Assembly (NCBI GenBank): GCA_022600955.1
Contig: JAHZJK010000001.1
Coordinates: 124,001 to 188,000 of the forward strand
DNA length: 64,000 nt
From: Gammaproteobacteria bacterium
GTDB taxonomy: Bacteria > Pseudomonadota > Gammaproteobacteria > Steroidobacterales > Woeseiaceae
Direction: 5' to 3'
Shown: positions 1 to 8,799 of the stretch, one piece after another
Numbering within the stretch: the first letter of the stretch is position 1
How the letters are laid out: each line of letters starts with the position of its first letter
Notes under the pieces: generated by a model
The model's database searches: none
Told to the model about the DNA's origin: nothing
Seen by the model: only the letters and a program-made list of their open reading frames with translations
Made by a program: the position numbers and the translations under genes

Positions 1-720
1 CCCGGTTTTTTTGGCAAGCTGCCGAGACAGCCCTACGGTATCGTTCCAGTTCCTGACGAAATCGCCCCGAACTACACAACCGGTGCTTACTACGGAGCAC
101 CTCTTGGTGGCCGCAACGGCGGTGCCTTCTGGGTCAACACCTATGCTCTTGACCAACGGCCACTCTACGAGATTCCGGCGCTTACATTGCATGAGGCAGT
201 TCCCGGGCATCATCACCAGAGTGCAATTTCTGCGGAACTCGAGGACGTGCCCGAGTTTCGTCGCAACCTGTATTTCAGTGCCTATGGTGAAGGTTGGGCT
301 CTCTACACGGAAAAGCTCGGTGTAGAGATGGACGTCTATCAGACGCCTTACGAGCACTTCGGCCGACTAAGCTACGAAATGTGGCGCGCTTGCCGGCTTG
401 TCGTCGATACCGGATTGCATTCGCAGGGTTGGACCCGACAACAGGCTCTGGATTTTTTCATGCAAAACACGTCATTGTCGGAGGGCAATATTCGGGCCGA
501 GGTTGACCGCTACATTTCCTGGCCGGGTCAGGCGCTGGCGTACAAGTTGGGTGAGCTCAAGATCTGGGAGCTGCGGCGTATCGCTGAGCATGACCTTGGC
601 GACGATTTCGACTTGCGCGAGTTTCATGACGTAGTGCTTGGCAACGGCGCCTTACCGCTGGCAATGCTCGAGGCAGTCGTCCTGCAGTGGGTGGAAGAAA
701 AAGCAGGCGATAGGGGCTAG
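1..720 (+). CDS. DUF885 family protein, C-terminal part
   Basis: Frame 1 is open from the window edge to the TAG at 718-720, so the N-terminus lies outside. The visible 239 residues carry the DUF885 signature HEAVPGHHHQ near residue 64, which resembles a zinc-peptidase HExxH site, followed by the family block AYGEGWALYTEKLG. DUF885 proteins are mostly exported, of uncertain and probably peptidase-like function. A second member lies at 27964-29718, so this is one of two paralogues in the window. The stop overlaps the stop of the convergent diguanylate cyclase gene. Family assignment is firm; activity is not established. Confidence 0.9.
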   Translation, partial: PGFFGKLPRQPYGIVPVPDEIAPNYTTGAYYGAPLGGRNGGAFWVNTYALDQRPLYEIPALTLHEAVPGHHHQSAISAELEDVPEFRRNLYFSAYGEGWALYTEKLGVEMDVYQTPYEHFGRLSYEMWRACRLVVDTGLHSQGWTRQQALDFFMQNTSLSEGNIRAEVDRYISWPGQALAYKLGELKIWELRRIAEHDLGDDFDLREFHDVVLGNGALPLAMLEAVVLQWVEEKAGDRG

Positions 721-1736
721 TTAGCCACGCTGGTCGAATTGCGACCATCGCGTTTGGCGCAATAGAGAGCCTTGTCAGCTCTCTGCAGCCAGTCTTGTGC
801 CTCTTCTTCGACATTAAGCTCGGCGACGCCCAGCGATATCGTCACCGAATGATCGGTTGCCAGCTCATTGGCCTCAACCAGGGTGCGTAGTTGTTCCGCC
901 AGGTGCGTTGCCCGCTCAATTCCCTGGCCTTCCAGAATGACGACAAACTCCTCACCGCCTATCCGGTACAGACTGTCGGTAACGCGAATGCGCAGATTGA
1001 GAATTTCGGTAATTCTTTGCAGGATTCGGTCACCGGCGGCATGGCCGTGCACATCATTGACCTTCTTGAAATGATCCAGGTCGATCATCAGCATCGACGC
1101 CGCCGTAGCATTGCGCCGGTATGTGTTCACGATTTCTTCGAGCTTGTCATCGAGGCTGCGTCGATTGCCTGCACCCGTCAGCGGATCCTTGGTCGCCAAT
1201 TGCACAAGGCGTTCCCGCTGCCAATTGGTGATCAGGGAGAAGGCGAAACCGAAGGCGCTCATGACGGCAAGCGTGATCAGGACCGTCGTAGTGCCGTGCG
1301 TGTCCGTCGATTCCAGAAGTTTTGGAAGCAGTACTATAACGGCCAAAACAGTAAACCCGATCGCTTCACGTGGCCGTAAAAGGTAGAAAACTGCCATCAG
1401 TGCAGGGTAAACCCAATAAACCTGGTGTGGGCCGACGAGATAGACAGTGGCAATAACGCCCGTCATGCAGAGAAACGACAAGGCTATGCTGGCCATGCGA
1501 ACCCGGCGTGTGCGAAAGACATACCAACCCAGCGTTACGAAACTGATCACAATGGCGGTATCAACCGCGGCCGCAACCCACTCCTGTTGAATGAACCGCA
1601 ACACCAGGAAAGGAAGAACGCCGAGTGCGCCCGAAGCACTGAGAATCAACGGAAGATACATCTCGACGGAACTGCGTCGCGAATCCGAACTGGTAATGTA
1701 GCGCCAGGCATCCAGCCCGGACTGTAGTTCCTTCAC
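717..1736 (-). CDS. Membrane-anchored diguanylate cyclase (GGDEF)
   Basis: 339 residues. About six hydrophobic segments occupy residues 27-170, followed by a GGDEF domain with DPLTGAGNR (184-192) and the active-site motif GGEEF (260-264). RVTD at 251-254 lies exactly five residues before GGEEF, where the RxxD inhibitory site for product binding sits in active cyclases. It should therefore make cyclic-di-GMP from two GTP at the inner membrane, with feedback control. There is no EAL domain and no recognised periplasmic sensor domain, so the signal is unknown. It stands alone, tail to tail with the DUF885 gene. Confidence 0.93.
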   Translation of the reverse strand: MKELQSGLDAWRYITSSDSRRSSVEMYLPLILSASGALGVLPFLVLRFIQQEWVAAAVDTAIVISFVTLGWYVFRTRRVRMASIALSFLCMTGVIATVYLVGPHQVYWVYPALMAVFYLLRPREAIGFTVLAVIVLLPKLLESTDTHGTTTVLITLAVMSAFGFAFSLITNWQRERLVQLATKDPLTGAGNRRSLDDKLEEIVNTYRRNATAASMLMIDLDHFKKVNDVHGHAAGDRILQRITEILNLRIRVTDSLYRIGGEEFVVILEGQGIERATHLAEQLRTLVEANELATDHSVTISLGVAELNVEEEAQDWLQRADKALYCAKRDGRNSTSVAN

Positions 1737-1884
1737 GCGTTTGTTCCTCGCAAAAACTTGTGTGGTCCTGATGCCCCAATGGAAACTGAAAACTGCCTGA
1801 TCACGGGCCGGCTGTCAAAATATTGGCGGGAAATTGTCCTATAGGTCAACGATTTAGGCGCAATTCACGCAGGTTGGCGCTGAA

Positions 1885-4380
1885 TCAGGAGCGCTTGAAG
1901 CGGCTGAAAAATCCGCTCTTGGATCCCGCATCATCGTCGTCATCTTCGTCCTGGCTGACGGGCGGCCGTACGTTCAGGGCCTTTAGCGTTTGCGTCATTG
2001 ACGTGTTGATCTGTTCTTCAATTGACTCCGGCGTATCGATGGGCTCTCCAGCCTCGTTTGCGGCCACTTCATCGGGGTCGCGCAAAGATGGATGAAGATC
2101 TGCATTCAGTGCCCGGACCGTTTTCAGCCGTTGTGATGCTGAGAGATCCATACCGGTGGGAACAGTTTTGCCTGGTGCTTCCAGAGTGACTTCGACATCT
2201 GCCGGCATCGCAAGGCGCTGTTCTTCTACAACCGGTTGCTGAATCTGGTCATCCTCGATTTCTATCTGTAAGTCCTCGATCGGCTGCAGGTCAATTTTTT
2301 CCTCGACTGCATCGGGTTCCGGGGGGTTGGCAACAATCTGCGCAGCGATCATGCTGATTTCAGCGCCGAAAAGGGTTTCCGCCATCTGATCGTCGATGTC
2401 TTCAAGAGATTTCGCTTTCGCCAGTTCCGCCGAAATACGGTTCAATTCGGCATCGGCTTTCTCGGTATTCTTTTTGGGAAGGCGTACCGCAGGCAGATCC
2501 TCGCCGGCAACATCACTTCCTGTTTTCCCGGGACGGCTGATCTCGCCCGGTTCATCGATCAGGCTGTCGTCAATCCGCTGGCTAATCGCGTGGTCCAGGG
2601 TAATCTCAGGAATTACCTCGTCTTCCGGCTCCGCAGACTTGGCGGGTGCGGCGGCTTCTACCGGCAGAACCGGCGGCTCAAGAGCGTCGTCATCGATGAA
2701 TCCCATCGCTTCTTCGAGCGCATCCAGATCCGGTCGCAGTTCGGCCATAGTCGGATCCCGGTCCCAGGCTGGCACGGTAGCAGCGTCCAGATCGGTCCCG
2801 GCTGAATTGTCGACTGACAGCTCGGGAATCTGCTCTGGTTCAGCTTGCGCTGCGGGTTTCGTTTCAATCACCGGCTCTACTTGCGCCACAAGGTCCGCTG
2901 CAGACTCTTTTTCCGGAACAGCAGGAGCAATCGGCTCGAGCTTATCGAGCGGCTCCAATTGCGGAATGTCTGCGGCTTCTGCAGTTACATTCGGAGACTC
3001 GGGATCGGCCAGTTGCGGTGCCAGTATCTGCAAGTCTGGAAGTGTGTCCTGGATCAGGTCCGGAATGAGTTCCTCTGGATTGGCGAGGACGTTGACCGGT
3101 TGGGTCTGATCTGTGCTGATGGGCTTTGCTTCCGCCGCAGCGACAGGTATTGCTTCAGGTTCTGGTTCCGTCGTCGCAACGGGCTCTGGTTCCGGTTCGG
3201 GGTCAGGCTCCGCTACAACAGCGGGCTCTGGCGCAGGTTCAGGTTGGGTTACCGCGACGGCCTCTGGCGCAGGTTCAGATTGGGCCACTGCGACGGGCTC
3301 TGGTTCAGGCTCGGGCTCAGCGACCGGTTCTGGTTCCGGTTCGACTACAGCGACTGGTTCTGACTCCGGCTCGGCTACAGCGACCGGCTCTGGTTCTGCT
3401 TCTGGCTCTGGCACTGGTTCAGGCTCGGCTTCAGCGACGGGCTCTGGTTCCGGCTCAGGCTCAGGCTCGGCTTCAGCGACGGGCTCTGGTTCCGGCTCGA
3501 CTTCAACAACTGGGTCTGGTTTTGCGGTTGCTTCTGGCTCTTCTGCGGTTTCCCATTGCGGAATCGCTTCCAGGCCGAATTCGTCGACAGCGACTTTTGC
3601 GATCGTCTTCGACGGTACATGTGAGAGCCCCTGATCAGCAGCCGCGCTCATCGCAGATTCCACCAGGTTGTTGACGACCCTCGGAATTCCATCACAAAGT
3701 TCATGCAGTTGTTCGACGGCGTTCAATTCAAATACACGTTCAAAGTCGCCGCCAGCGAGCCGGAAGCAGTGTCGCAGGTAGCCACGCAGTTCAGCAGGGC
3801 ATAAAGGTGCGAGTGTCTGGCGTTGCCGAATACGCTGCTGCATCCGCGCGAGTGTTGAGTCTCGTAGTAGTCCGGCGAGGCGCTCGTCGCCCATGAGGAT
3901 CAGGCTGGCGCCTTCGGATTCACCCGCGTCTGCAGCAGTTAATGCTTCCAGTTCAGCTAGTGCATCGGCACCCAGTCGCACCGCATCTTCGATGACGATA
4001 AACAGCCGATCGCCATTTTGTTCAAGTTCCCTGAGGTGATTCCTGAATGCGGAAAATCTCTGAATAGTGCCGCTAGGCAAACGCCGCAGGCCCAGTTCCT
4101 CGAGCAAAATATCGAGCAGATCATTGCTGCCAAGACGCATTCGAGCGAGCTTGATGACAGTACGAGGACCAGGTATTGCGGCGAGAGCACGACTGACCAG
4201 AGTGGTTTTGCCCGAGCCAACCGGTCCTGAAACCGTGACAACAGCGTCGGACGTGCCGAGCGCTTTTTTGAGAACGGCCATTGTTGTTGCAGTCTGTGGT
4301 CCGACAAACACGTCGCCACCGGTTGCGTTGGCACGAAATGGTCGCTTATTAAGCCCAAAATGCTTTACGTACATATCCAT
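1885..4380 (-). CDS. ExeA-like AAA ATPase with long Pro/Glu-rich linker
   Basis: 831 residues. The first ~275 form an ExeA/GspA-type AAA domain: [13 protein letters not shown] start typical of the family, Walker A GPVGSGKT at 52-59, and a Walker B-like strand RLFIVIEDA in which the usual DEA reads EDA. Residues ~290-430 are a low-complexity run of Pro, Glu, Ala and Val ([14 protein letters not shown] type). The remainder is acidic and ends in a basic GFFSRFKRS tail after a DEDDDDD stretch. ExeA proteins act at the inner membrane in type II secretion or surface polysaccharide systems, but no such genes are adjacent and no C-terminal peptidoglycan-binding domain is seen. Function here is open. 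Confidence 0.8.
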   Translation of the reverse strand: MDMYVKHFGLNKRPFRANATGGDVFVGPQTATTMAVLKKALGTSDAVVTVSGPVGSGKTTLVSRALAAIPGPRTVIKLARMRLGSNDLLDILLEELGLRRLPSGTIQRFSAFRNHLRELEQNGDRLFIVIEDAVRLGADALAELEALTAADAGESEGASLILMGDERLAGLLRDSTLARMQQRIRQRQTLAPLCPAELRGYLRHCFRLAGGDFERVFELNAVEQLHELCDGIPRVVNNLVESAMSAAADQGLSHVPSKTIAKVAVDEFGLEAIPQWETAEEPEATAKPDPVVEVEPEPEPVAEAEPEPEPEPEPVAEAEPEPVPEPEAEPEPVAVAEPESEPVAVVEPEPEPVAEPEPEPEPVAVAQSEPAPEAVAVTQPEPAPEPAVVAEPDPEPEPEPVATTEPEPEAIPVAAAEAKPISTDQTQPVNVLANPEELIPDLIQDTLPDLQILAPQLADPESPNVTAEAADIPQLEPLDKLEPIAPAVPEKESAADLVAQVEPVIETKPAAQAEPEQIPELSVDNSAGTDLDAATVPAWDRDPTMAELRPDLDALEEAMGFIDDDALEPPVLPVEAAAPAKSAEPEDEVIPEITLDHAISQRIDDSLIDEPGEISRPGKTGSDVAGEDLPAVRLPKKNTEKADAELNRISAELAKAKSLEDIDDQMAETLFGAEISMIAAQIVANPPEPDAVEEKIDLQPIEDLQIEIEDDQIQQPVVEEQRLAMPADVEVTLEAPGKTVPTGMDLSASQRLKTVRALNADLHPSLRDPDEVAANEAGEPIDTPESIEEQINTSMTQTLKALNVRPPVSQDEDDDDDAGSKSGFFSRFKRS
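3140..3530 (-). repeat. Degenerate Pro-Glu/Val-Ala coding repeat
   Basis: Within the ExeA-like gene the + strand shows many irregular copies of GGCTCTGGTTCNGGCTC-like units. On the coding strand they give alternating GluPro and ValAla dipeptides. The unit length varies, so this looks like an expanding and contracting low-complexity linker rather than a fixed tandem repeat. The resulting rod may span the periplasm or hold the ATPase away from a partner; that is inference. Confidence 0.75.
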
Positions 4381-4618
4381 CCGATCGGCTTTTTCATGGC
4401 CGAGTTCCGCTACTGGTCCAGTCAGACGGTCAGTTTGGGCGTTGAGCGCCCGAAATACATGGAGTTATGTCACAAAAATGGCGTAAGAACGCCGATATGA
4501 CGGGCCCGAACGATTCCTTGCCTCGAGCCAATAAATGCCTGATTTATTGATCAAAAAGTCGCAAAATACGCGCTGTTTAACCAAGTATAAAAAAACAACA
4601 ATTCAGGATATTCGGCCT

Positions 4619-4714
4619 ATGCGCATCCCGATCAATTTCGGAACACCTGATTCGGCCGTTTCTGCCGTCCCCGGCGGTGTCGATATCACGGTCGGACCGC
4701 AGAAACCGGAATAG
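4619..4714 (+). CDS. 31-codon ORF immediately upstream of rarD
   Basis: ATG at 4619 opens 31 codons ending in TAG at 4712-4714, only four bases before the rarD start. The peptide (MRIPINFGTPDSAVSAVPGG, then 11 residues) has no membrane segment or known motif. No clear Shine-Dalgarno precedes it. rarD itself has a poor ribosome site, so translational coupling through this ORF is conceivable. It could equally be chance, as it lies in a 338-bp gap that otherwise holds only an AT-rich stretch (4535-4610) likely to contain promoters. Confidence 0.3.
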   Translation: MRIPINFGTPDSAVSAVPGGVDITVGPQKPE

Positions 4715-4718
4715 CTAA

Positions 4719-5633
4719 ATGTCTCCCAGTGAAAAGACGTCGCGAGAGGGCGTAATTGCCGGATTGTCCGCGTACCTGATGTGGGGATTTCTGCCGGCAT
4801 ATTTCGTGTTGGTGCGAGAGGTTCCGCCGACCGAGGTGCTGGCCCACAGGGTGCTCTGGGCGGTTCCGTTCGGCGCGCTTATCGTGGTGTTTCGGAAGCA
4901 GTGGCCCGAAGTAGGGAGAGCATTTACCCATCGGGGCATGCTGGCCTGGTTATCGCTGTCGACGTTGTTCATCGCTCTCAACTGGTTCGTTTACATCTGG
5001 GCGATTCAGGATGGGCGAATCATTGAAACCAGCCTGGGGTACTACATCAATCCGTTAACCAACATGCTGGCGGGATTTCTGTTCTTTCATGAGCGACTCA
5101 GTCGACTGCAGTTGTTGGCTGTACTATTCGCGATTATCGGTGTTTCGATACTCACAATTTCGGGCGGCGTAGTGCCCTGGGTAGCGCTTGCTCTCGCGAT
5201 CAGCTTTACGATCTACGCGACCGTTCGCAAGCGTGTCGTCATAGGGGGCATGCCTGGTCTTTTCGTTGAAACGGTCTTGTTGTTGCCATTTGCAGCCGTA
5301 TGGGTCGCCTATCTCTGGAGTATTGACGGACTGACCTTTGGTGGCCCGAACAACTCGTTGAACTTCTGGTTGCTGATGGCGGGTCCAGTTACGGCATTGC
5401 CCCTGTTGTGTTTTGCGCTTGCGGCCAGGCGACTGTCGCTGACGACCATCGGATTCATGCAGTTTCTGGCGCCCACTTTGCAATTTGGTACCGGCATTTA
5501 CTTTGGCGAGACGCTGACGACCGCGCACGTGGTGTGCTTTGGTTTTATCTGGACTGCCGTAGCATTTTTCATTTTCGACGCAATTCGCTCAGCCAAGAAA
5601 AAGCCCCTGATGACAGAATCACCAGGGGCCTAG
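4719..5633 (+). CDS. rarD: RarD-type EamA family transporter
   Basis: 304 residues with about ten hydrophobic segments. The N-terminal block REGVIAGLSAYLMWGFLPAYF and the conserved AHRVLW segment are diagnostic for RarD (named after a chloramphenicol-sensitivity locus), a branch of the drug/metabolite transporter superfamily. It sits in the inner membrane and its substrate is unknown. The start at 4719 gives the family's usual length. The last codons overlap a hairpin that serves as the terminator of the convergent EF-G gene. Confidence 0.93.
   Translation: MSPSEKTSREGVIAGLSAYLMWGFLPAYFVLVREVPPTEVLAHRVLWAVPFGALIVVFRKQWPEVGRAFTHRGMLAWLSLSTLFIALNWFVYIWAIQDGRIIETSLGYYINPLTNMLAGFLFFHERLSRLQLLAVLFAIIGVSILTISGGVVPWVALALAISFTIYATVRKRVVIGGMPGLFVETVLLLPFAAVWVAYLWSIDGLTFGGPNNSLNFWLLMAGPVTALPLLCFALAARRLSLTTIGFMQFLAPTLQFGTGIYFGETLTTAHVVCFGFIWTAVAFFIFDAIRSAKKKPLMTESPGA
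5596..5629 (-). terminator. Intrinsic terminator of the EF-G gene
   Basis: On the minus strand GCCCCTG pairs with CAGGGGC (5603-5609 with 5623-5629). The stem is extended by TGA/TCA beyond one mismatch, with a 5-nt loop, and is followed by TTTTTCTT (complement of 5595-5602). It begins about 22 bp beyond the EF-G stop and lies inside the last codons of rarD, so its sequence is constrained by two functions. Confidence 0.8.
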
Positions 5634-5650
5634 TTTGGTATCGCGGCTGG

Positions 5651-7735
5651 CTACTTGTTGGCTTTGCGCTCAGCAGCTTCCTTGATAACTTCCTCAGCGA
5701 CGTTGGCCGGGCAGGGCGCGTAGTGTGAGAACTCCATTGAGAACTGACCACGACCTGACGTCAGGGTCCGCAGGTGACCGATGTAACCGAACATGTCGGC
5801 CAACGGTGCGTCTGCTTTCACGCGAACACCCGTAGGGCCCGCATCCTGAGACTTGATCATGCCGCGACGGCGATTCAAGTCGCCAATCACGTCGCCGACG
5901 TTGTCATCCGGCGTGAACACGTCAACCTTCATAATTGGCTCGAGCAGCTGCGGACCTGCTTTCGGTATCGACTGGCGGTAAGCTGCCTTCGTAGCGATTT
6001 CGAATGCCAGCGCTGAGGAGTCGACGGCATGGAAAGCACCATCAAGCAGCGTGAACTTGACGTCGAGTAGCGGATAGCCCGCCATCGTGCCTTCAACCAT
6101 GCAGGCCTTGAATGCCTTTTCGATCGCGCTCCAGTACTCGCGCGGAACGTTGCCGCCCGTAACCTTGGATTCAAACTCATAGCCAATGTTCTGTTCACCG
6201 GGCTCAATCTCGTATTCGATTTTGCCGTACTGACCAGAACCACCCGACTGTTTCTTATGGGTGTAAGTATCCTCGATCTTGCGTGTAATCGTCTCGCGAT
6301 AAGCAACCTGCGGCTTGCCCATTTCGACGTCGACATTGTGCGTTCGACGCAGGATGTCTACCTTGATATCGAGGTGCAGCTCGCCCATGCCCTTGATCAA
6401 GGTTTCGCCGGAGTCTTCGTCCGTAGCGACCTGGAATGAAGGATCTTCCTGGACCATCTTGTTGAGTGCGACGCCCATTTTTTCGGTGCCCGCTTTGTCT
6501 TTGGGCGAAATTGCGATGGAGATTACAGGATCCGGGAATACCATTGGCTCCAGTGTCGCCGGGTTGTCGGCGTCAGCCAGGGTATGACCAGTACGCGTGT
6601 TCTTCATGCCCAGCAGCGCGACAATATCGCCTGCCTGTGCGGAGTCGAGCTCCTCACGTGAGTCGGCGTGCATCTCGACGATACGCCCGATGCGCTCATT
6701 CTTGCCCGTGAACGTATTCACGACGTTGTCACCCTTCTTCAGCGTGCCTGAGTAGATACGCGTAAAGGTCAGGGCACCGTAGCGGTCGTCCATAATCTTG
6801 AACGCAAGCGCGCGCAGCGGCTTGCTGGGGTCAACCTCAGCGAAGCCACCGGTCTCGTTACCTTCGAGATCGATTTCAGGTTGCGGCTTAACTTCTGTCG
6901 GGTTTGGCAAATAGTCAACCACTGCATTAAGAACATTCTGTACACCTTTGTTTTTAAACGCAGAACCACAGAAGGTCGGGAAGAAGTCGAGGTTGATTGT
7001 ACCCTTGCGGATACAGCGTTTCAGATCCTCAATCGACGGGATTTCACCCTCAAGATAGGCCTCTAACAGGTCATCGTCCTGCTCGACCGCTGTCTCAACA
7101 AGCTTCTCGCGCCATTCGGCAACAAGTTCGGTCATGTCGTCCGGTACGTCACCGATCGTGTACGACGCTGGATCGTTTGAATCACTCCAGATCCATGACT
7201 TTTCGGTCAGCAGGTCAACAACGCCGACGAAATCATCTTCTATACCAATCGGCAGAACCATTACCAGCGGGTTTGCCGCCAGGACGGTCTCAACCTGTTT
7301 GACGACACGATAGAAATCAGCGCCAATACGGTCCAGCTTGTTAACGAAAATAATGCGCGCAACTTCCGAGTCGTTGGCATAACGCCAGTTCGTCTCTGAT
7401 TGCGGCTCAACGCCGCCAGAACCACAGAACACGCCGACGCCACCGTCCAGCACCTTCAGGGAACGGTAGACTTCGATTGTGAAGTCAACGTGTCCAGGTG
7501 TGTCGATAATGTTCATGCGGTGGCCATCCCACTCGCAACTGGTCGCAGCAGACTGAATCGTAATGCCGCGTTCCTGTTCCTGGTCCATGAAATCCGTCGT
7601 AGCCTCACCGTCATGGACTTCGCCGGTCTTGTGGATCTTGCCGGTCAGCTTCAGGATTCTTTCTGTCGTCGTGGTCTTGCCCGCGTCAACGTGGGCGAAA
7701 ATGCCGATATTTCGATAAACACTAAGGTCTTTCAT
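5651..7735 (-). CDS. fusA: Elongation factor G, second-copy (EF-G2) type
   Basis: 694 residues, full EF-G length. G-domain motifs are intact: AHVDAGKTT near residue 14, RGITI, DTPGH and NKLD. The N-terminus ([20 protein letters not shown], then [18 protein letters not shown]) and the [19 protein letters not shown] block match the second EF-G paralogue of many gammaproteobacteria. The canonical copy would be in the rpsL-rpsG-fusA-tuf operon, and none of those genes is here. It hydrolyses GTP to drive ribosome translocation or recycling; how the paralogue divides labour with EF-G1 is not settled. It is monocistronic, with its terminator inside rarD. Confidence 0.93.
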   Translation of the reverse strand: MKDLSVYRNIGIFAHVDAGKTTTTERILKLTGKIHKTGEVHDGEATTDFMDQEQERGITIQSAATSCEWDGHRMNIIDTPGHVDFTIEVYRSLKVLDGGVGVFCGSGGVEPQSETNWRYANDSEVARIIFVNKLDRIGADFYRVVKQVETVLAANPLVMVLPIGIEDDFVGVVDLLTEKSWIWSDSNDPASYTIGDVPDDMTELVAEWREKLVETAVEQDDDLLEAYLEGEIPSIEDLKRCIRKGTINLDFFPTFCGSAFKNKGVQNVLNAVVDYLPNPTEVKPQPEIDLEGNETGGFAEVDPSKPLRALAFKIMDDRYGALTFTRIYSGTLKKGDNVVNTFTGKNERIGRIVEMHADSREELDSAQAGDIVALLGMKNTRTGHTLADADNPATLEPMVFPDPVISIAISPKDKAGTEKMGVALNKMVQEDPSFQVATDEDSGETLIKGMGELHLDIKVDILRRTHNVDVEMGKPQVAYRETITRKIEDTYTHKKQSGGSGQYGKIEYEIEPGEQNIGYEFESKVTGGNVPREYWSAIEKAFKACMVEGTMAGYPLLDVKFTLLDGAFHAVDSSALAFEIATKAAYRQSIPKAGPQLLEPIMKVDVFTPDDNVGDVIGDLNRRRGMIKSQDAGPTGVRVKADAPLADMFGYIGHLRTLTSGRGQFSMEFSHYAPCPANVAEEVIKEAAERKANK

Positions 7736-8034
7736 TTCAATAGCTCTGTCAGTTGTTCTTCACTCACCGACCGCTTTGTTGCCATACCGCCAAGCGCTCT
7801 CTAAGCCTTCACGAAGCGAGAACCCGGCAATTCAAACGGTGGGTGCACGTAATTCCTGGCCGGTCCCTTCGTAGCGCTGTCCGGGCAGCGGGTGCGATGC
7901 TGCAAGCCGGGTGGGACGGGCATTCGGGCGCGGATGATAGCAGTGCAAAGCGCCCCAGACCAGTCTATTTGGAGTGTTCCTGGGGGATTGCAAGCCCTGC
8001 CACCATTAAGTCAACAAAAACAATAAGATAGGCG
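7736..8034 (-). promoter_or_regulatory. Leader of the EF-G gene, possible extended -10
   Basis: About 300 bp separate the EF-G start from the peptidase stop and contain no convincing ORF. On the minus strand TGCTATCAT (complement of 7934-7942) fits an extended -10, but the -35 is poor. The rest is a roughly 190-nt untranslated leader without an obvious terminator or riboswitch fold. The promoter call is weak. Confidence 0.25.
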
Positions 8035-8718
8035 TTATCGGCGCAGAATTGCCAGCCACCGCGCGATGTTCAGCAGACTCATCAATGAAGCGGACACATA
8101 TGTCAGCGCAGCAGCCTTCAGCAAGCGTCGCGCGTGCGGCCTGTCGACACTTTTCAAAATGCGGTGTTCATCGAGCATCGGAAGCGCCCGATTGAAGCTC
8201 GCGTCGAACTCGGCCGGCAAGGTGACCGCGTGCACAACAGCGGACGTGCCCAAGGTCAGAAAGCCAGCTGCAAATGTGATCAGTCCTAATGCAGGGACTC
8301 GTGTGAGCGCCCCGAGAAATGGCGAAATGATGAGGATTCCAGCGCCAAATTTCTCGATGCCGCTCAATGCCCTGACCAGCCTGGTGCGCCATTTGAGCGG
8401 TCCGAAGCCCGTGTGGTCCTGGATGGCGTGGCCCACCTCGTGAGCAGCGACTGTAATTGCAGTGAGGGATTTGCCGTCGTGCTTGTCCGGCGTTAGTCGA
8501 ACGACTTTCTCAATTGGATCGTAGTGGTCGCCGAGCTCAGTGACTTCGACCGCAACGGACTGCAGACCGTGCTTGTCGAGCAGGTGCCGAGCAAGACTTG
8601 CGCCGCTGCCGGCATAGCGATCGTCCGGCTGGCTGTATTTCGCAAGTACGCGCTGAACCCAGATTCCGGGCCCGAAGATCATCGCAAGTACGAGAACAAT
8701 CAGAATGATGTAACCCAT
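8035..8718 (-). CDS. YugP-type zinc metallopeptidase, membrane
   Basis: 227 residues. The N-terminal hydrophobic segment GYIILIVLVLAMIFGPGIWV is followed by a soluble part with the zinc site HEVGHAIQDH, then two or three further membrane segments in the C-terminal half. The order and length match the YugP family of membrane-embedded neutral zinc peptidases. Substrates are unknown. It is divergent from the amidohydrolase gene, which starts about 60-80 bp away. Confidence 0.92.
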   Translation of the reverse strand: MGYIILIVLVLAMIFGPGIWVQRVLAKYSQPDDRYAGSGASLARHLLDKHGLQSVAVEVTELGDHYDPIEKVVRLTPDKHDGKSLTAITVAAHEVGHAIQDHTGFGPLKWRTRLVRALSGIEKFGAGILIISPFLGALTRVPALGLITFAAGFLTLGTSAVVHAVTLPAEFDASFNRALPMLDEHRILKSVDRPHARRLLKAAALTYVSASLMSLLNIARWLAILRR

Positions 8719-8799
8719 AATCCGATCCTAGTCTATCTTGCATTAGCCTGTCTGCAGGGTAGTCTTGGTCGCCCAATAATGAATAACAAGGCGATAACC

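Noticed and set aside
3113..3634. Long + strand ORF rich in Gly/Ser with dozens of repeats
   Set aside because: It is the antisense of the Pro/Glu-coding repeat of the ExeA-like gene; no ribosome site or domain.
7984..8010. Possible sigma-54 promoter upstream of the EF-G gene (TGGCAGGGCTTGCA on the minus strand)
   Set aside because: The spacing between the GG and GC elements is two bases too short.
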